A stretch of 64,000 nt of DNA, taken from the NCBI GenBank assembly GCA_026008535.1, contig BRKX01000006.1, positions 6,222,501 through 6,286,500 of the forward strand, read 5' to 3'. Position 1 is the stretch's first letter. Each line of letters starts with the position of its first letter. The notes below the pieces were generated by a model. That model ran no database searches, was not told the origin of the DNA, and saw only the letters and a list, made by a program, of their open reading frames with translations. The position numbers and the translations under genes were made by a program. Positions 35,657 to 48,138 of this stretch are shown piece after piece. Origin of the DNA: Perilla frutescens. Lineage: Eukaryota; Streptophyta; Magnoliopsida; Lamiales; Lamiaceae.

Positions 35657-36391
35657 TGAAGTTTGTTAAGGCATGGACCTTGGTTTCTTAGAGCTGTAGA
35701 TACATATTTTGTGCTTTTTTTTTTGCATCACCAGCACTTGTCGTGAATGCTCAATATCTGAATGACTTTTGTGTATGTGCAGACAAAGATTTAAGCATTA
35801 GGTATGCTTTATCTGTCGACGCCCAAGCTTTTTTGAGCTGGTAGAAATTAAGGAATAGCTATACTGTATTTTTTTAATTTAATGAATGGGCTTTTGTGTA
35901 TCATCTGTCAATGTGATTATGGGGCGTGTGCATTAAAATAGTTTGAACAGGTAATTGGGCCAACATATAATTGTAGATGTATGTTTTAAAAGCCCAGTCA
36001 GGAGAAATCACTAAATTTACGGCCCAGCCCACAGACAACAGATTGGGCCCAGATATGAATTATTATTTTCGGTCTGGTTATGATCCAAAGTAGTACTATT
36101 AAAGGAATTTATTTTTAATTTTAATTTTATAATTTAAAATACCAGTTATAATAAATTATATTTTTCCCTTTAAAATTAAATTAACCTGACGTCATCTATG
36201 TAATGTAATTTAACAAAAACGGTGGGGAAATTATCTGAATAATATATTAAGATAAGAATATATATATATATATATATATTGTTTTTTATTATTATTTTTA
36301 CTAACCATATATGAGAAGTACTTTAAATTACTTGACCATGTTAAAATTAAAGTTCATGTAATGTATACTAATAAAATCGAGAGGTGCGATA
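35657..36391. other. 3' flank of the Ulp1 gene; also copied at 42.5 kb
   Basis: The segment from about 35770 ('tttatctgtcgacgcccaag') to 36105 ('gtactattaaagg') has a same-orientation relative at about 42540-42940. A (TA)n tract lies at 36257-36280. Confidence 0.7.
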
Positions 36392-37542
36392 TGTAACACC
36401 CTAAATTTATATAAAATTATGATGTGGAATATTAACTTAACCTTGAGGAAATAATACATGAGCCGAATTTTAACAAAATGTCAAGAATTTAAAATGCCAT
36501 CATAAGTATAATAACCCTTTTAATTTCATAAAAATACCAAATAAAAAAATAATAAATAATAAATAAATTTTAATTGACTGACCTTTAAAAAATAACAACA
36601 TATAATTTTAAAGAAGGCAATTAACATAAGGTCAGTCAGTCGTAACCCTCTCTTTTATTTATTTAATTTAAATAAAATATATAATATAGTGAATAATATG
36701 ATAAAATATAACATTGACTTCCATATTTCTCCAAAGTAGAATACTCAATAATCATCTCTACGGTACTAAACTAATTCCAGAAAAGAGAACTTGGGAGAAC
36801 TCACTATTAATACAACCTAGAACCTATTCTGTAATTTTAATTTAACTTTTCCTTAATTTATATGTAATGTCAATCCATTAAATTTCCTTTACCTCTCACG
36901 TTTGAAATAAAAAAAAAATCCATGAACTCATTACCAAACCTAAAATTTGTCTCCAAATTATCGTCTTATTTAAACAGACACCAAAGAAATATTTTATGCA
37001 CAAAATCCAATCCTCTAATCTAAATTTATAATTTATCTTAAATTCTAAAGTAATAAAGCTCATAATTAAATTTCCACTCAGCTGCAGACAACACTTCTAT
37101 GAAGTAACTTGAATTGAGCACAAATATAATTGTCTTACAGTATTTTATATTAACAGTAGACATAATCATTATGTATTGACTTGTATTAAACACAATTATT
37201 CACTTTCATCTTGTCTCTACGGGAATAATATAAATTTTAGATAATTTATAAATAATATAATATTAAAATAGCATTCCACTAACTATATCCCAAGAGAATA
37301 AAATCACTGCACATGGATTTTAAATCAATGCAAGATAACCTAATACTTTATCTTATTATAATTCCTTTTAACTAAAAATTCGAATCATAATTCTTTTCCT
37401 AAATATATTGAAATTCTACACTAACCCTTATAATTATTTAATTCAAACTAAACTATACATACACAAATAATATATATAACTATATGTATATACATTATTA
37501 TTAATACCTTTTAATTTAAAACATAAAAAGCGGGTTGTTACA
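36392..37542. mobile_element. Solo LTR (1151 bp) with perfect 5-bp duplication
   Basis: Begins tgtaacaccctaaa and ends gcgggttgttaca (TG...CA, with a short terminal inverted repeat), flanked by cgata at 36387-36391 and 37543-37547. No internal coding region. TGTAACACCC starts are common in plant Ty3-gypsy LTRs. Inserted into the MULE, so it is younger than the MULE. Confidence 0.8.
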
Positions 37543-37547
37543 CGATA

Positions 37548-38160
37548 TACTGCAGAGAATTAAATTTCTTGATTAACTTAATATACAGTAACAGAATAGT
37601 ATAGAATCGTTGATGAAAGTTTCCTATATTTTACTAAATTTCTTGGTTTGTCGGACTAGTTTCCTTATTAGTTTTCATTAGTATACTAAATTAAAGTGTA
37701 AAAAAACAGTATTATAAATTAAATTAATATAATGTTAGAAGGCTGTAACATATTTAAGTTTATATATCTAGACACGGATTTAAATTCTCTGTCTTGAATA
37801 ACATAAAACAAAACAAAATAGAAAAAATAAATTCAACATAAATGAAACCCAAAATGAAACATAAATATAGTAGAGCACTCTATTGTGTACAGTTATTTAT
37901 TTGTCGTTGTCAAAAACATCAAATATTTCAAGCAGACCATTTTAAAAACTACTAGAAAGAAAATCATTTATTTAACTGCAAACATCGAAAATGTGGCACA
38001 ACGAATATTATTTATTTGATTAATTCAAATACATCAAATATTTTATTGTAGACCATTTTCAAGACTAGTAGAAAGAAAATCGTTTATTTAACTGTGAGTA
38101 TATTACTTTCATTATCCCAACTGCACCTACGTGAATTAAAATTATTATTACATTTTGATA
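37548..38160. other. AT-rich segment inside the MULE
   Basis: Contains a local duplication: 'tagaccattttcaagactagtagaaagaaaatcgtttatttaac'-like text occurs near 37937 and 38052. No gene seen. Confidence 0.5.
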
Positions 38161-38182
38161 TATGAGAGTCGTGGTATATTGT

Positions 38183-38398
38183 GTCAGGGGTTTCGGGGGT
38201 TTTGTGTAGGTTTGGGGGTTTTGGTTTTGGGGGGTTTCAGGGGGTTTTCATTGGGTTTTCGGGGGTCTCAGGGGGTTTCAGAGGGTTTCGGTGGTTTCAG
38301 GGGGTTTTCATGGGAGTTTTTAGGGGTTTCATTGGTTTCAGGGGGGCTTTTAGGGGTTTTAGGGGTTTCGGGGGTTTCTGGAGATTCAGGAGTCTCCG
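38183..38398. repeat. G-rich minisatellite (ggggtttca type)
   Basis: About 215 bp of irregular repeats of ggggg-ttt(t)c(a) on the + strand, with over a dozen G-runs of four or more. Unit length varies around 9-18 bp. Long ORFs here on the + strand (glycine/phenylalanine-rich) are by-products of the repeat. Strong G-quadruplex potential by inspection. Confidence 0.9.
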
Positions 38399-38409
38399 AG
38401 TTTAAGTGA

Positions 38410-39847
38410 TGCCAAATTTCAATATACTAATGAGTACGCTGTCTGGTTTATCACTCCCTTTGCATTTGAGACAATTGCCCGTGCAGTTGTAATATGTACA
38501 AAGCGTTAGCTGTAAATTTGAACATTTCAATTGAGTGTTTAGATTAATTTACCTCCATTTATAACTGGCTTTCACGTTCTTGATGGGTTGCAGGTGTTTC
38601 AGGGTTTCATTGAACTAATTAAATCTGGTTCACAAATTAGGCGATCAGACTATATTAATTAGCAAATTTTTGTATTCGAAAAACATTTTAGGAAAAATGG
38701 TCAAACAAATCCTTAATGTTTACACTTAGGATCAAATAAGTACAATATGATATTTTTGTGTACAAATAAACCCTTAATGTTATAATTACTAACATTTATG
38801 CCCCTCTCAAGTATTGCCACTCCAAAATAAATTGTTACCAAAATTTATTCAAACTTTCGAAGCAGCAACAAGAACAACGAACTATAATGTTATTGCCTTA
38901 TTTTTTTTAAACTTATGACTTCTCCCATTTTTGTAATATTTTGTTTTGTAAAATTTATCAAAAAATATTACTTGTATAGGATGTTAATTAATTTAATTTA
39001 ACACCATTAACTTTTCCATCCAATAAAGGGTCTATATTGTCTAACTTTAACATAGTGGGGACTATTTGAGCCAAATATTCTTTGAAGGGGCAATAAGCTC
39101 CCTGGTTAATAGTCGAGGTCCCTATTTGTACCTTTTCCCTAAAACTAACTCCCGTAAATGGGATTTTTAACTTGCTAATGTTTGGCTGTATGTTTTTTGA
39201 AATTTTGAAGAAAAGCGAATGTTTAGCGGTTTTAGGCGGTGTTTATGTACGAAATTTCAAGTGTAATTTCATTTAGAAAAATTGAATATTAGAAATTGGC
39301 TTACAGATGAAGACTTCTACAGTCAAAGTTGCACTTTTAATTACCAGATAAAATTCCATATTATCTTTTAAAGATCGGGCATGTTTATAAATTTTTTAAA
39401 ATCCGGAATACATGTTAATTACTATAAAAATTACCCGTCATGGTTCTATTATTTGCCTTAACACCCATTTCTTAGCTATAAATAAAATTTTGAGGTTTAC
39501 ATGACTCACATGTATTTATTTAATTTAGGCAGTATTTAAAAGATTTTTCGGACCTTTAACTCACATAAGTTAAAATTGAAATTGCTAATGTTTGGCGGTA
39601 ATTAGAAATGAAAGCGGTAATGTTTGGCGGTAATTAGAAATGAATTTGCTAATTTGGCGGTAATTGAAAAATGAAAACTTCCAAATTTCAAATATATCTC
39701 GAAATCCAAACAGTGGCAAGGCTTTCTCTGGAAGACTCCTACAGTAAATGGCTTTATATTTTGCTTAATAGGGTATTCCATTTCATTTCATTAATTCCAC
39801 CCCAATTACAAACCCTTCCCCTTCCTCTTCTCTGCCCTTCAAAGACG
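38410..39847. other. Non-coding MULE interior upstream of the GRF gene
   Basis: AT-rich, no gene seen. Near 39575-39665 the motif 'tttggcggtaattagaaatg' is repeated three times. The last 100 bp before 39848 are pyrimidine-rich, suitable as a leader. Confidence 0.5.
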
Positions 39848-40405
39848 ATGGCTTCTATTGGCGGAAACTCCACCGACTCCTCGGCATCGACTCCAGCATC
39901 GACACAGACAAAATCGGCAGGGGTTTGTGATCACCATGGGGTGTCTGAGCTATACACCTCCAATATTGACGACAACCCATTTCGACGCTTTGTTCGCTGT
40001 CCCCAAAGGCGGGTATGTACCGATTTTCCCGCAATATACTCTACCTATATCTTACATTTTTTCAAAAATATTTCAATCGGCCCTATGATTTAAATTTAAC
40101 GTTGTGCGTAGGTTTCCGGCTGCAAGTTATTTGAATGGGTGGATGACGAGATGCCAACTTATTACCTAGGGTGTGTGCAGCGATTGAAGGTCCAGAAAGA
40201 GTCTCTCGAGAGTCAGTTGCAATACAAGAACTTGATGATAGAGACATTGTATGCGAGGCTTCAATCAAAGGATGCAGAGGGCAAGGGCTTAATCTGTGCA
40301 AAGGTCCTCGTCCAAACGACGACGACCACTCTAACTAGAAGGATCTTCATCGTGGCCGAGGTTTTTGCGGCTCTCGTGGTTGCAGGGTTGTACCAAATTT
40401 CTTGA
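39848..40405 (+). CDS. GRF-type zinc finger protein with C-terminal membrane anchor, MULE cargo
   Basis: Two exons, 39848-40012 and 40112-40405, GT-AG, phase 0; 152 residues, no stop or frameshift. The first 25 residues are Ser/Thr-rich. The GRF finger spans the splice: CDHHG, TSNIDDNPFRRFVRCP, then GCKLFEWVDDE, following the family pattern CxC/H...NPgRxFxxC...CgfFxWxD. A coiled-coil-like stretch RLKVQKESLESQLQYKNLMI follows, and the end is hydrophobic (IFIVAEVFAALVVAGLYQI, about 132-151), probably a tail anchor. GRF fingers bind single-stranded nucleic acid in TOP3A, NEIL3 and APEX2; small GRF-coil-TM proteins are abundant in plant genomes and often transposon-associated. The cellular role is unknown. 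It is the only apparently undamaged gene in this MULE. Confidence 0.75.
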
Positions 40406-40424
40406 TTCCCCTTACATTCTATGT

Positions 40425-40632
<208 letters not shown>

Positions 40633-40639
40633 TAGGCAC

Positions 40640-41150
40640 TGATTAATACTGTTAATTATTATTAGCATTATTACCTGCGCGAAGCATTAGGGCTTAAGCT
40701 ACTGTTAATTCTGTCATCAAACAATATTATGTTGGAACTAAGTTTTTGCAAATCGGCACTATTCAGATTTAAAGAATCTGAAATTTTCAGCCCTGCGTGC
40801 CTTATTGACCCCATGATTTCAATGTTAATCAATGTTTGTAGCTATTTGCTTCATTTAAAGAACTGTTTCTGTGTGCTCCTTTATTTAACTGGAGGTGTTG
40901 GTTAATTTTGCATTTAGGGGTTAACAACAAACAATCATAAGATGAATCCATGCATTTTTAGATGTTCAATATTAGTTAGGCACTTTCATGAATCTCTGCT
41001 TTTTTTAGATGAATCCACTACAATCTAGATGAATCTCTGCTTTTTTTAGATGTTCAATATTAGTTATGCAGATTCAAATTCCTCCTAGAAATTAGTTAGA
41101 CCATCAACCAATATCTACAACACAAACTGGAAATAAGAATGATACAAATG
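40640..41150. other. Non-coding MULE interior with local duplication
   Basis: A block containing 'tttttagatgttcaatatta' occurs near 40956 and 41041, and 'gatgaatctctgctttttttaga'-like text is repeated as well. No gene. Confidence 0.6.
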
Positions 41151-41158
41151 TTCATAGC

Positions 41159-41510
41159 CTACTCATCTGTGAACAGGGCACACAGTTTCTTATATTGTGG
41201 CTCATCCTTGGCCTTGTATGCATGTGCCAGAGGCATCAGCTGCATAATAGGGGATAGGATGTTAGCCAGATTAAACTAAACCAAACTTAATAATGTTTTA
41301 GAGACTATTGTACTCACCGTAGCTAGCTCGGCGAAGGTCTCCTCATTCATATATGTTATCTCGTTTGATCGATGATGCCAGTAGACATTAGTGTGGCCAA
41401 TTATGAATTGAAAACAATTGTTGTATATGCTTCATCGATGTATTGCTTAATATAGACGAATAAAGCATCTTCGCCCTTGCATTCGACAATGACTATAGGA
41501 CAAAACATTG
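41159..41510 (-). pseudogene. Unassigned two-exon coding remnant, MULE cargo
   Basis: Last exon 41159-41239 is 27 codons ending LCALFTDE-TAG, with an AG acceptor. The preceding exon ends at 41318 with a GT donor in matching phase and reads HHRSNEITYMNEETFAELAT. Further upstream CKGEDALFVYIKQYIDEA is in another frame, so a frameshift lies near 41420. I do not recognise a family. It lies downstream of the Myb/SANT-like gene in the same orientation and may be part of that gene or a separate cargo gene. Confidence 0.45.
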
Positions 41511-41818
41511 ATTAAAGCATATTACTTTTATTGCAGGGTTGTACCAAATTCTATTTATTCGTAGACCGACTACGGGGTGTAGAAATATCCCTAGGGAAAG
41601 GTCATCCCTCAAGCTAATACGACGAAATTAGTAACAGATACACAGATTGAAACACTGATATTACAAACACAAATTACATAGATAGGAACACTAATATCCG
41701 CTACAGGAGGGGGAATAGCCACGAGATGAAGACCTTTGAGAGATGCTTTCACTTCGAGATGGGCTGTCATTTCCTTTATATGTTCAATTTGATGCACTTG
41801 GTTGATTTACTAATTCGC

Positions 41819-42382
41819 TCACGCATTCATTTTGAGATTGATCACCACTTCGAGCATGCCCCCAGAATGCGTATCGGATAGCACAATGGTCTCCTGAAAT
41901 AAAACTCTCATATGTTCCCAACAAGGTTCCCCTTTAGGCATATAAACTAGCAAGTTTAGCCGAACCTGCACAATGAAAAATTTAAGTGTTATCATGTCTA
42001 TAATTAAAGACGCGTAAATGCACAACTGAATTTATACCCTTGAGATTTCAAACCAAACATCAATGGAGGCCTCCACAGTGTTATCATGTGGGTGATAGAA
42101 AACATCAGGCCTAGCGATAAGCCATCTGAATTGGTGGTAACGCTCTTCCCATTCTAGCAATTTGGCTAAATAGGATGGAAAAGGTATGTCAACGCCCAAC
42201 TCTTCATTGACCTCCTCCCGAACTAATCGAAGAATCTGCTTATTGTACTCAATGTCTCCTACAATCCAGTTTTTATTCCATTGCTCAAAGTCCACCTTCA
42301 AAAGAACTAGGCTTTCGACCTCTCGAGACCACACCCCAACGAAAAAAATATCATCTTGAGAAATTGGATTGGGTGCAGCCAT
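41819..42382 (-). CDS. Myb/SANT-like domain protein, MULE cargo
   Basis: Exons 42038-42382 and 41819-41965 on the minus strand, GT-AG, phase 0, 163 residues. The N-terminal region holds WSREVESLVLLKVDFEQWN, YNKQILRLVREEVNEE, LLEWEERYHQFRWLIARPDV and EASIDVWFEIS, a trihelix-like Myb/SANT-like (Myb_DNA-bind_3 type) arrangement common in transposon-associated plant proteins. The second exon continues with PKGEPCWEHMRVLF and IVLSD, usual after this domain. A role in DNA binding is likely by family, unproven here. The C-terminus is shorter than in full-length relatives, so truncation is possible. Confidence 0.55.
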
Positions 42383-42539
42383 TAATGACCAAAGTTTGCT
42401 TGAATTATTAACACAACATATGCAATATATATATATATAGATTCATGCAATCACTGTAACATCACATTTGTAATAGTAACACTTTGTGGAATCACATCAT
42501 GTACAATAATACAAACAAGAAATAGCCAAGCAAAGACCA

Positions 42540-42940
42540 GAGCTCGTGTGTGTGCAGACAAATATTTAAGCCATTCTATGCTTTATCTGTCGACGCCCAA
42601 GCTGTTTTACTGGATGGAATACCTGTACCTGTAATGTAGTTTTTATGGTTTAATGAATTGGGCATTTGAGTATTATCTGTTAATGGGTTTAGGTCTAAGC
42701 TTCAGTGTCTCTGCTTCGGCTTGGATTGGTAAGTGGCCCGATATATAATTGAAGATTAACTGAATATGTTTTAAAAGCCCAGTAATAATCTCACTAAAAT
42801 TAAGGCCCATCCCACAGACCACATAGTAGGCCCATACATGATTTAATATTTAAGGCTCATCCCACAGACCACATAGTAGGCCCATACATGATTTAATATT
42901 TAAGGCCCGGTAATGATCCAAATTACTACTATTAAAGAAA
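42540..42940. repeat. Second copy of the Ulp1 3' flank, with internal 50-bp tandem repeat
   Basis: Direct-orientation relative of 35770-36105: both carry 'tttatctgtcgacgcccaag', 'ttttaaaagcccagt' and 'cccacagac'. Inside, a 50-bp unit with 'cccacagaccacatagtagg' is duplicated in tandem (about 42806-42905). Confidence 0.8.
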
Positions 42941-43470
42941 ATTCTTAATAATTTTATTGTTTCCTTTAAATTTACAATTTATATAAATTATGGGAACAGT
43001 TTGTCCGTTACATTTTTCTTTAAGATAATAAATTCAGTTCGCAAGAAAACACTAATAGCGAGAATAATTAATATAAGATTACAAGCATGAAGAATATTAA
43101 CACAACATCAACTATTTATATAGTTTAAATGTTCATTGTAACATCACATTTGTAATAGTGTCTATGTCCAATCATATCATCTATAAAAAAACAAAGAAGA
43201 CACAGGTGTGTAAACCCGTGACCACCTCTTACAGCCAAACATAAGGCATGCTCTTGGCAAATGTTTTTTGCCTCTGCTCTTGTGACTACAAGAAAAAAAA
43301 AATTGAGAACAGGTTCTCTTTCTAATCACCCATGATATATTGTTTGAACACACATTTAAAGGGCTAGAAAACATATAAATGGGTGGAAATTCAAGTTCTT
43401 TGAATGGGTGGAAATCATTGCACTAACCAGTTTATTGTCATTACTGTCATCGACATCCATCGTTATTGAA
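42941..43470. other. Non-coding segment
   Basis: AT-rich, no recognised gene. A minus-strand ORF near 43177-43374 shows no family features. Confidence 0.4.
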
Positions 43471-43599
43471 TTCAAACGGGACTACTGCGTGCTAAATTCC
43501 TGCAAAAAATAACATGAAAATACATTAAAATTTCTCACAAAACTAATTAAAAAAATTATCCATATCAATTTATACCGAGAAAAAAATTGTACACCGGCA

Positions 43600-45983
43600 A
43601 TAAATAAATCCACCAATCTTACTCGACAAAATTCAGGCCAGTAGTCATTGGGGGAGTTCATAGAGTTTTTAAATTCATTACTTGAGTCCACCACCAGACT
43701 ATCATCTTTCAATTTTCCACCTGCACAAAAATGTATTAAAAGAAAGTGCATTATTATTAAATCCAAATGCAAATGCTATTCAACAATTCTGTTCAAACAG
43801 GACTAACCTTCTCCTTTCGAGCCTTTCATCTTCTTCTTTCTCCATTTTTTACGAACGTTCTTTCACGGCTTTTCACAACTGATGGATTTCTCATTTTCCG
43901 GACAGGTGTGGCGTTGCCTCGGCTTTTTCCAGCCTCTTGCCTATCTATTGCACGATCTTTCAACAGCTGCTGTCGCATTTGAAACAGACAACTCTGCATG
44001 CGTGACCTGCTTCATGCATCACCCTTTAATTCGTATGTCAGGTCGTAAGTTAACCGCATAATGTTATTCACGAAGAGTAAACTTGATAAATTCTCATTAA
44101 CAGCTCCTCTCGAAATAGAATTAACCCCCTGAATGCATCTGCATTTGCACTCTCGCATCCATCTTCTAAGTATGTATCGTTCATGAATAACTTCAACATT
44201 CATCCAGTAAAGGACCTTGAATATGTGGTGGCAAAACACTCCCTTCGACTCCCACATGTGACAACTACATGAAACATCATGTGTTTCCTTGTTAAAAGAC
44301 ACGCACCTTGTCCTATCAGATAAAGGACTACAGATCATTTCAAACACAAGGTCATTTTTAGCATAGTCTGGCTGCTCAACGATCTTGGTATTCATTGAAT
44401 GATGAGCTTCATACTCAAAGAGCTTACAGATGTTGCGCGTGTACACTTTTGCAATATGTGTTAGCACAGGGTTGTTCTCGAGAAATTGCCCAGGCATTCC
44501 GCGACAAAGAGCATCATCTGCACTCTCCCGCAAACGCCATTCATTCTGCACTTCACAATAGCGAACGACGAACTCGTACAATGTGTTGCTTTGGCTTCCT
44601 AAATCTTTCAAAATTCGATTAGTCACCTCACTCCTGGACGTAGCATGCAGACCAGCTGAGAACCTATCATTGGTGAAAATGGAAGACCATCTGGTTCTCA
44701 AGTTATACATATTTCTGAACCATCTATTATTTGTCAACTCATACGTATGAATTAGTTCCTGCCATACTTCCTCAAAATCCTCTTCGGTCTCACATCCATT
44801 CATACAACGATTCCATAATTTCTTGAACTCAATATTTCCATTTAACGACCTAAAATGCGATGGGGCATTTTGATTAATGTGTCATTGACACAAACGATAA
44901 GCCACAGAATGAAATGTGTAGTCCACACCATTCATAAGGGCCTGACATTGGTCGGAGAAGATAACTTGCGGCTACTTCCCGTACATCGCCTCAAGAAAGA
45001 TACCAAACAACCATTCGAAGGTTTCTGTCGTCTCATCAGACAAAAAAGCTAACCCAAACATCACATTATGAAAATGGTGATTAACACCAATAAAAGGCGC
45101 ACATACCATGTTGTATTTATTGGTTTTGTACGTCATGTCAAAGGATATTACATCTCCAAAGTATTCGTAGTCAATGGCACACCGAGAGTCCCGGAAGAAA
45201 AAAATTCACCAGCTTACCCTCACCATCTTGTTGCACCTTCCAATAGAAAAATGGCTCTTTATTCGACTTCTCCATAAAAAATTGAAGCAAAGCATTCAAA
45301 TCTCCATTCTCCACCTTTATCTCAGTCTTCTTGTGCCCAAGATGTATGTATGCATCTGTCTTAGTGAATCCAAGATTCTGTCAACCACCGCTCTCTCGCT
45401 CTATGAATTTATAAGCACGAGTCACGGGTATCCCGGCTGAATGCATGGCTTCTAAAATTGATTTCTTCGCATTACAAAGTTGTCTCGATGACCGCAGTAG
45501 ATAGCTTTCAACAGGGTTCACCAATTCATGGTTATGCACTTTCTCAAACACCGAAATTATCCATGGACCATCTCGTTCGTGCAACACACGAAGCCTGGCT
45601 TTATAGTTGCTTCTAGTCACCTGTTTCTTATAAATGGCTAGCCTTCCGTTTGATTTCTTATTATCAGGCTGACCCTCACACGAGCAGTTAAAAACTTTTA
45701 TTCGGATCTCCGATGAATTATCAAAATACTTTTGACACCCTTTTCTTACACTAAACCCCTTACAACGGGCATACTCACAATATAGGATATACGTCTGATG
45801 AATGTCCTCAACCAAGGAACCAGGTTCCAATCTCATCTCAATCTCACGCTCAATTTCCTCATCCCCGTCAAAACCATCATCATCCTCATTTTTAGGTGTA
45901 TCCTTATCTATTTTCGGTGAATTGTGAGCCTTCTCACCTCCATCGTCATCACATGACAGAGACACATTTAGGTCCACAACCAT
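43600..45983 (-). pseudogene. FAR1-type MULE transposase (MURA-like), broken
   Basis: From the ATG at 45983: acidic N-terminus, then a FAR1/WRKY-GCM1 zinc domain (YCEYARCKGFSVRKGCQKYF, KVFNCSCEGQ, ISVFEKVHNHEL). Next comes the MULE DDE domain (VISFDMTYKTN, VCAPFIGVNHH, VIFSDQCQALMNGVD, EEVWQELI) and a SWIM zinc finger CSCHMWESKGVFCHH near 44230-44275. A Lys-rich tail continues through an exon near 43625-43722. Lesions: TGA at 45381-45383, a frameshift near the homopolymer at about 45195-45204, TAG at 44972-44974, TGA at 44882-44884. The transposase would cut at the MULE ends in the nucleus; this copy cannot, so the element is non-autonomous. Confidence 0.88.
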
Positions 45984-46815
45984 ATCAAAAATAATTACAG
46001 ATCTCCAACAAAAACAATGCCCAAGTCATTCATGACACAAGGAAAATAGTTCAACACCGCAACATAACAAAAAAGAACTCAACATTCACAATTCAATCAA
46101 TACTAGAGTACGAGTGCCTCATCAAAAATCATCTGAAAACTCAAATTCATACACTACGACTGCGACAGCCTCCTCAACTAAAATCCTATCAAAATTCACA
46201 ATTCATGAGAGCTGCAATTACAGATTGAATAATAACCAGCTAACAATTCACCATTCCAAAACTAAGATACACAAATACAAAAAAATAGACAAATAAATTC
46301 AACAAACAAAGATACGAATTCATACATGCATCCCCAAACTAACCAACAATTTTAAAGTACATCACCAAGACATACCTTCTTCTTCACCAAAATCTATGCA
46401 CGACAAAAGGCGCTATTACTCTCATCGCAGCTGCTGGCGCACGGAGCAACTACAGAGTTCGATGACTGCCGATTTGCTTTACCCCTATTACTGACTTCGA
46501 GCCCGGACTCAACACGGAGAACATAGAAAAACAAGCAAACTTGCAATTAACAGTCCATTCCATTTTATTATAACACACGACACAAACCCTTAAGAGAAAA
46601 AAAAAAACACCGGAAAAATCATAAATTCAGCGTCTTGTCGCTACAAATCACTTACGCCGATTAGGGGATTTGAATTTTCACTGGCATCAGCTAATTGTGT
46701 CAAACGCCCATGAAAAATGCTTCAGACTAGAAACAATAGACTGAGCTATTCCATTTGGCCGATATTTTTTCGGTCAATGGCCGATGCTTGACCAAATTAA
46801 CCCTGCAACAGTGTA
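45984..46815. other. 5' flank of the MULE transposase gene
   Basis: Non-coding, upstream of the minus-strand transposase; the region 46370-46520 has higher GC and could hold leader exons. No other gene. Confidence 0.45.
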
Positions 46816-46819
46816 AATT

Positions 46820-46935
46820 AACCGTGGTCAAATTAAAAAAAAAACATTTCTATTTCCACGTGGAGGCCATTGACTGGCGGTACGCATTGCGTCCGATCGT
46901 AGCATCGAATACAGCAGTTTTATCATACATTCATC
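46820..46935. repeat. Right terminal inverted repeat region of the MULE
   Basis: Carries 'ccacgtggaggcc' and 'ggtacgcattgcgtccg', inverted relatives of the left end at 31616-31740. Confidence 0.55.
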
Positions 46936-46960
46936 GCTGTTCGTTCGACACGCATACATC

Positions 46961-48138
46961 CATATGACCATATCGAAGGCAAATTTGAGGTGGGCGGTGG
47001 GTGGTGGCTAATTTCCTTTATCATTGCAATTTGCAAATGAAACAAAAACATGGGCAGCTTATTTTACTTGTCCGTTTTCGGAGATGACGTTGAATTTGCG
47101 AAAAGGCCCGTAACGGTCAACGCCGTGTACATGTTGACTTTTCGTAACCTTGAATTTTACCAATTTCAAGCCTCTTTTTTTGGGGGGGCAGCCATTTATG
47201 AATTAGGCTGCTTTTGAAAGCAGTTTTTGTGCATGCATTAATTCGAATTAGGTTGTAAGAAATTGAAGTAAGTGCATGAACAATTAAATTTGCAGAAACT
47301 GCCGCTCTATCAAAAGTCTGCGGCATGTGTTTTTTTTTTTCCTTTCCAGATTATGTGAAAAAAATATAGAAAATTAATAGTCGACTCATACAATGCATCT
47401 AAATTAATAGCTTTCTGTATGCAGTAGTGTGACAGTGCAATGTATATGGAGATGATGAGGGGTGAATTTATTTCAAACTGTTGATTGCAGTAGAACTGAG
47501 ATCGAGACGGATGGCGTGAGAATATTTCACGCTACACTTTTTTTTTTTTTTTGAAAATATTCACGTTATACTTTTTGCGTGTTTTTATTTCATTTTTTCT
47601 TCAATTTTAATTTATTATTTTTTAGTTTAATTTTATAATTATTAATTGGGACCCAATTAAGTATATAATAATTATTATTTTTAATTTTTAATTAATAATT
47701 GATTATTATAGTTGATTATCGTAATTAGAATTTATAAAAGGAATAATTTAATTATTTTTTTTAATAAATATTGACTATAGCTAGTGTTAATTATGTTATA
47801 ATTAATTTTTTTAATAATAATAATAAATCATTAATAAGATCCCCAATTTGTAGCATTGCATTTATGGAAGTTTCATTAAAATATACCACTTTCTAATTTG
47901 ATTTGATCATCCTATGTTGGAGAGAAGATAAATTAGATTATTTCCTAACATAGTATGAATTAATCCTTTAATTAATTTGATAATCTTACGTGGAAAATGA
48001 GCGTAGACGCAATCACAAGAGAGGGGTATTCACGTGTAGAACCCTATCCTTTTCTTTCCCCACGTGTCACACAAACAAAGATTGATTCCGCTCGACACAA
48101 TTTATTCGAGAGGAGCTTGCTTATCTCTTAAATATATA
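46961..48138. other. AT-rich intergenic DNA
   Basis: No gene or clear element found. Poly-T and AT tracts around 47540-47830. Confidence 0.5.

Noticed and set aside
38155..38409. 84- and 74-codon Gly/Phe-rich ORFs on the + strand
   Set aside because: They are translations of the G-rich minisatellite in two frames; low complexity, no start context.
42541..42650. A second Ulp1 gene ending here
   Set aside because: Only the 3' flanking sequence is duplicated; no Ulp1 coding text precedes it.
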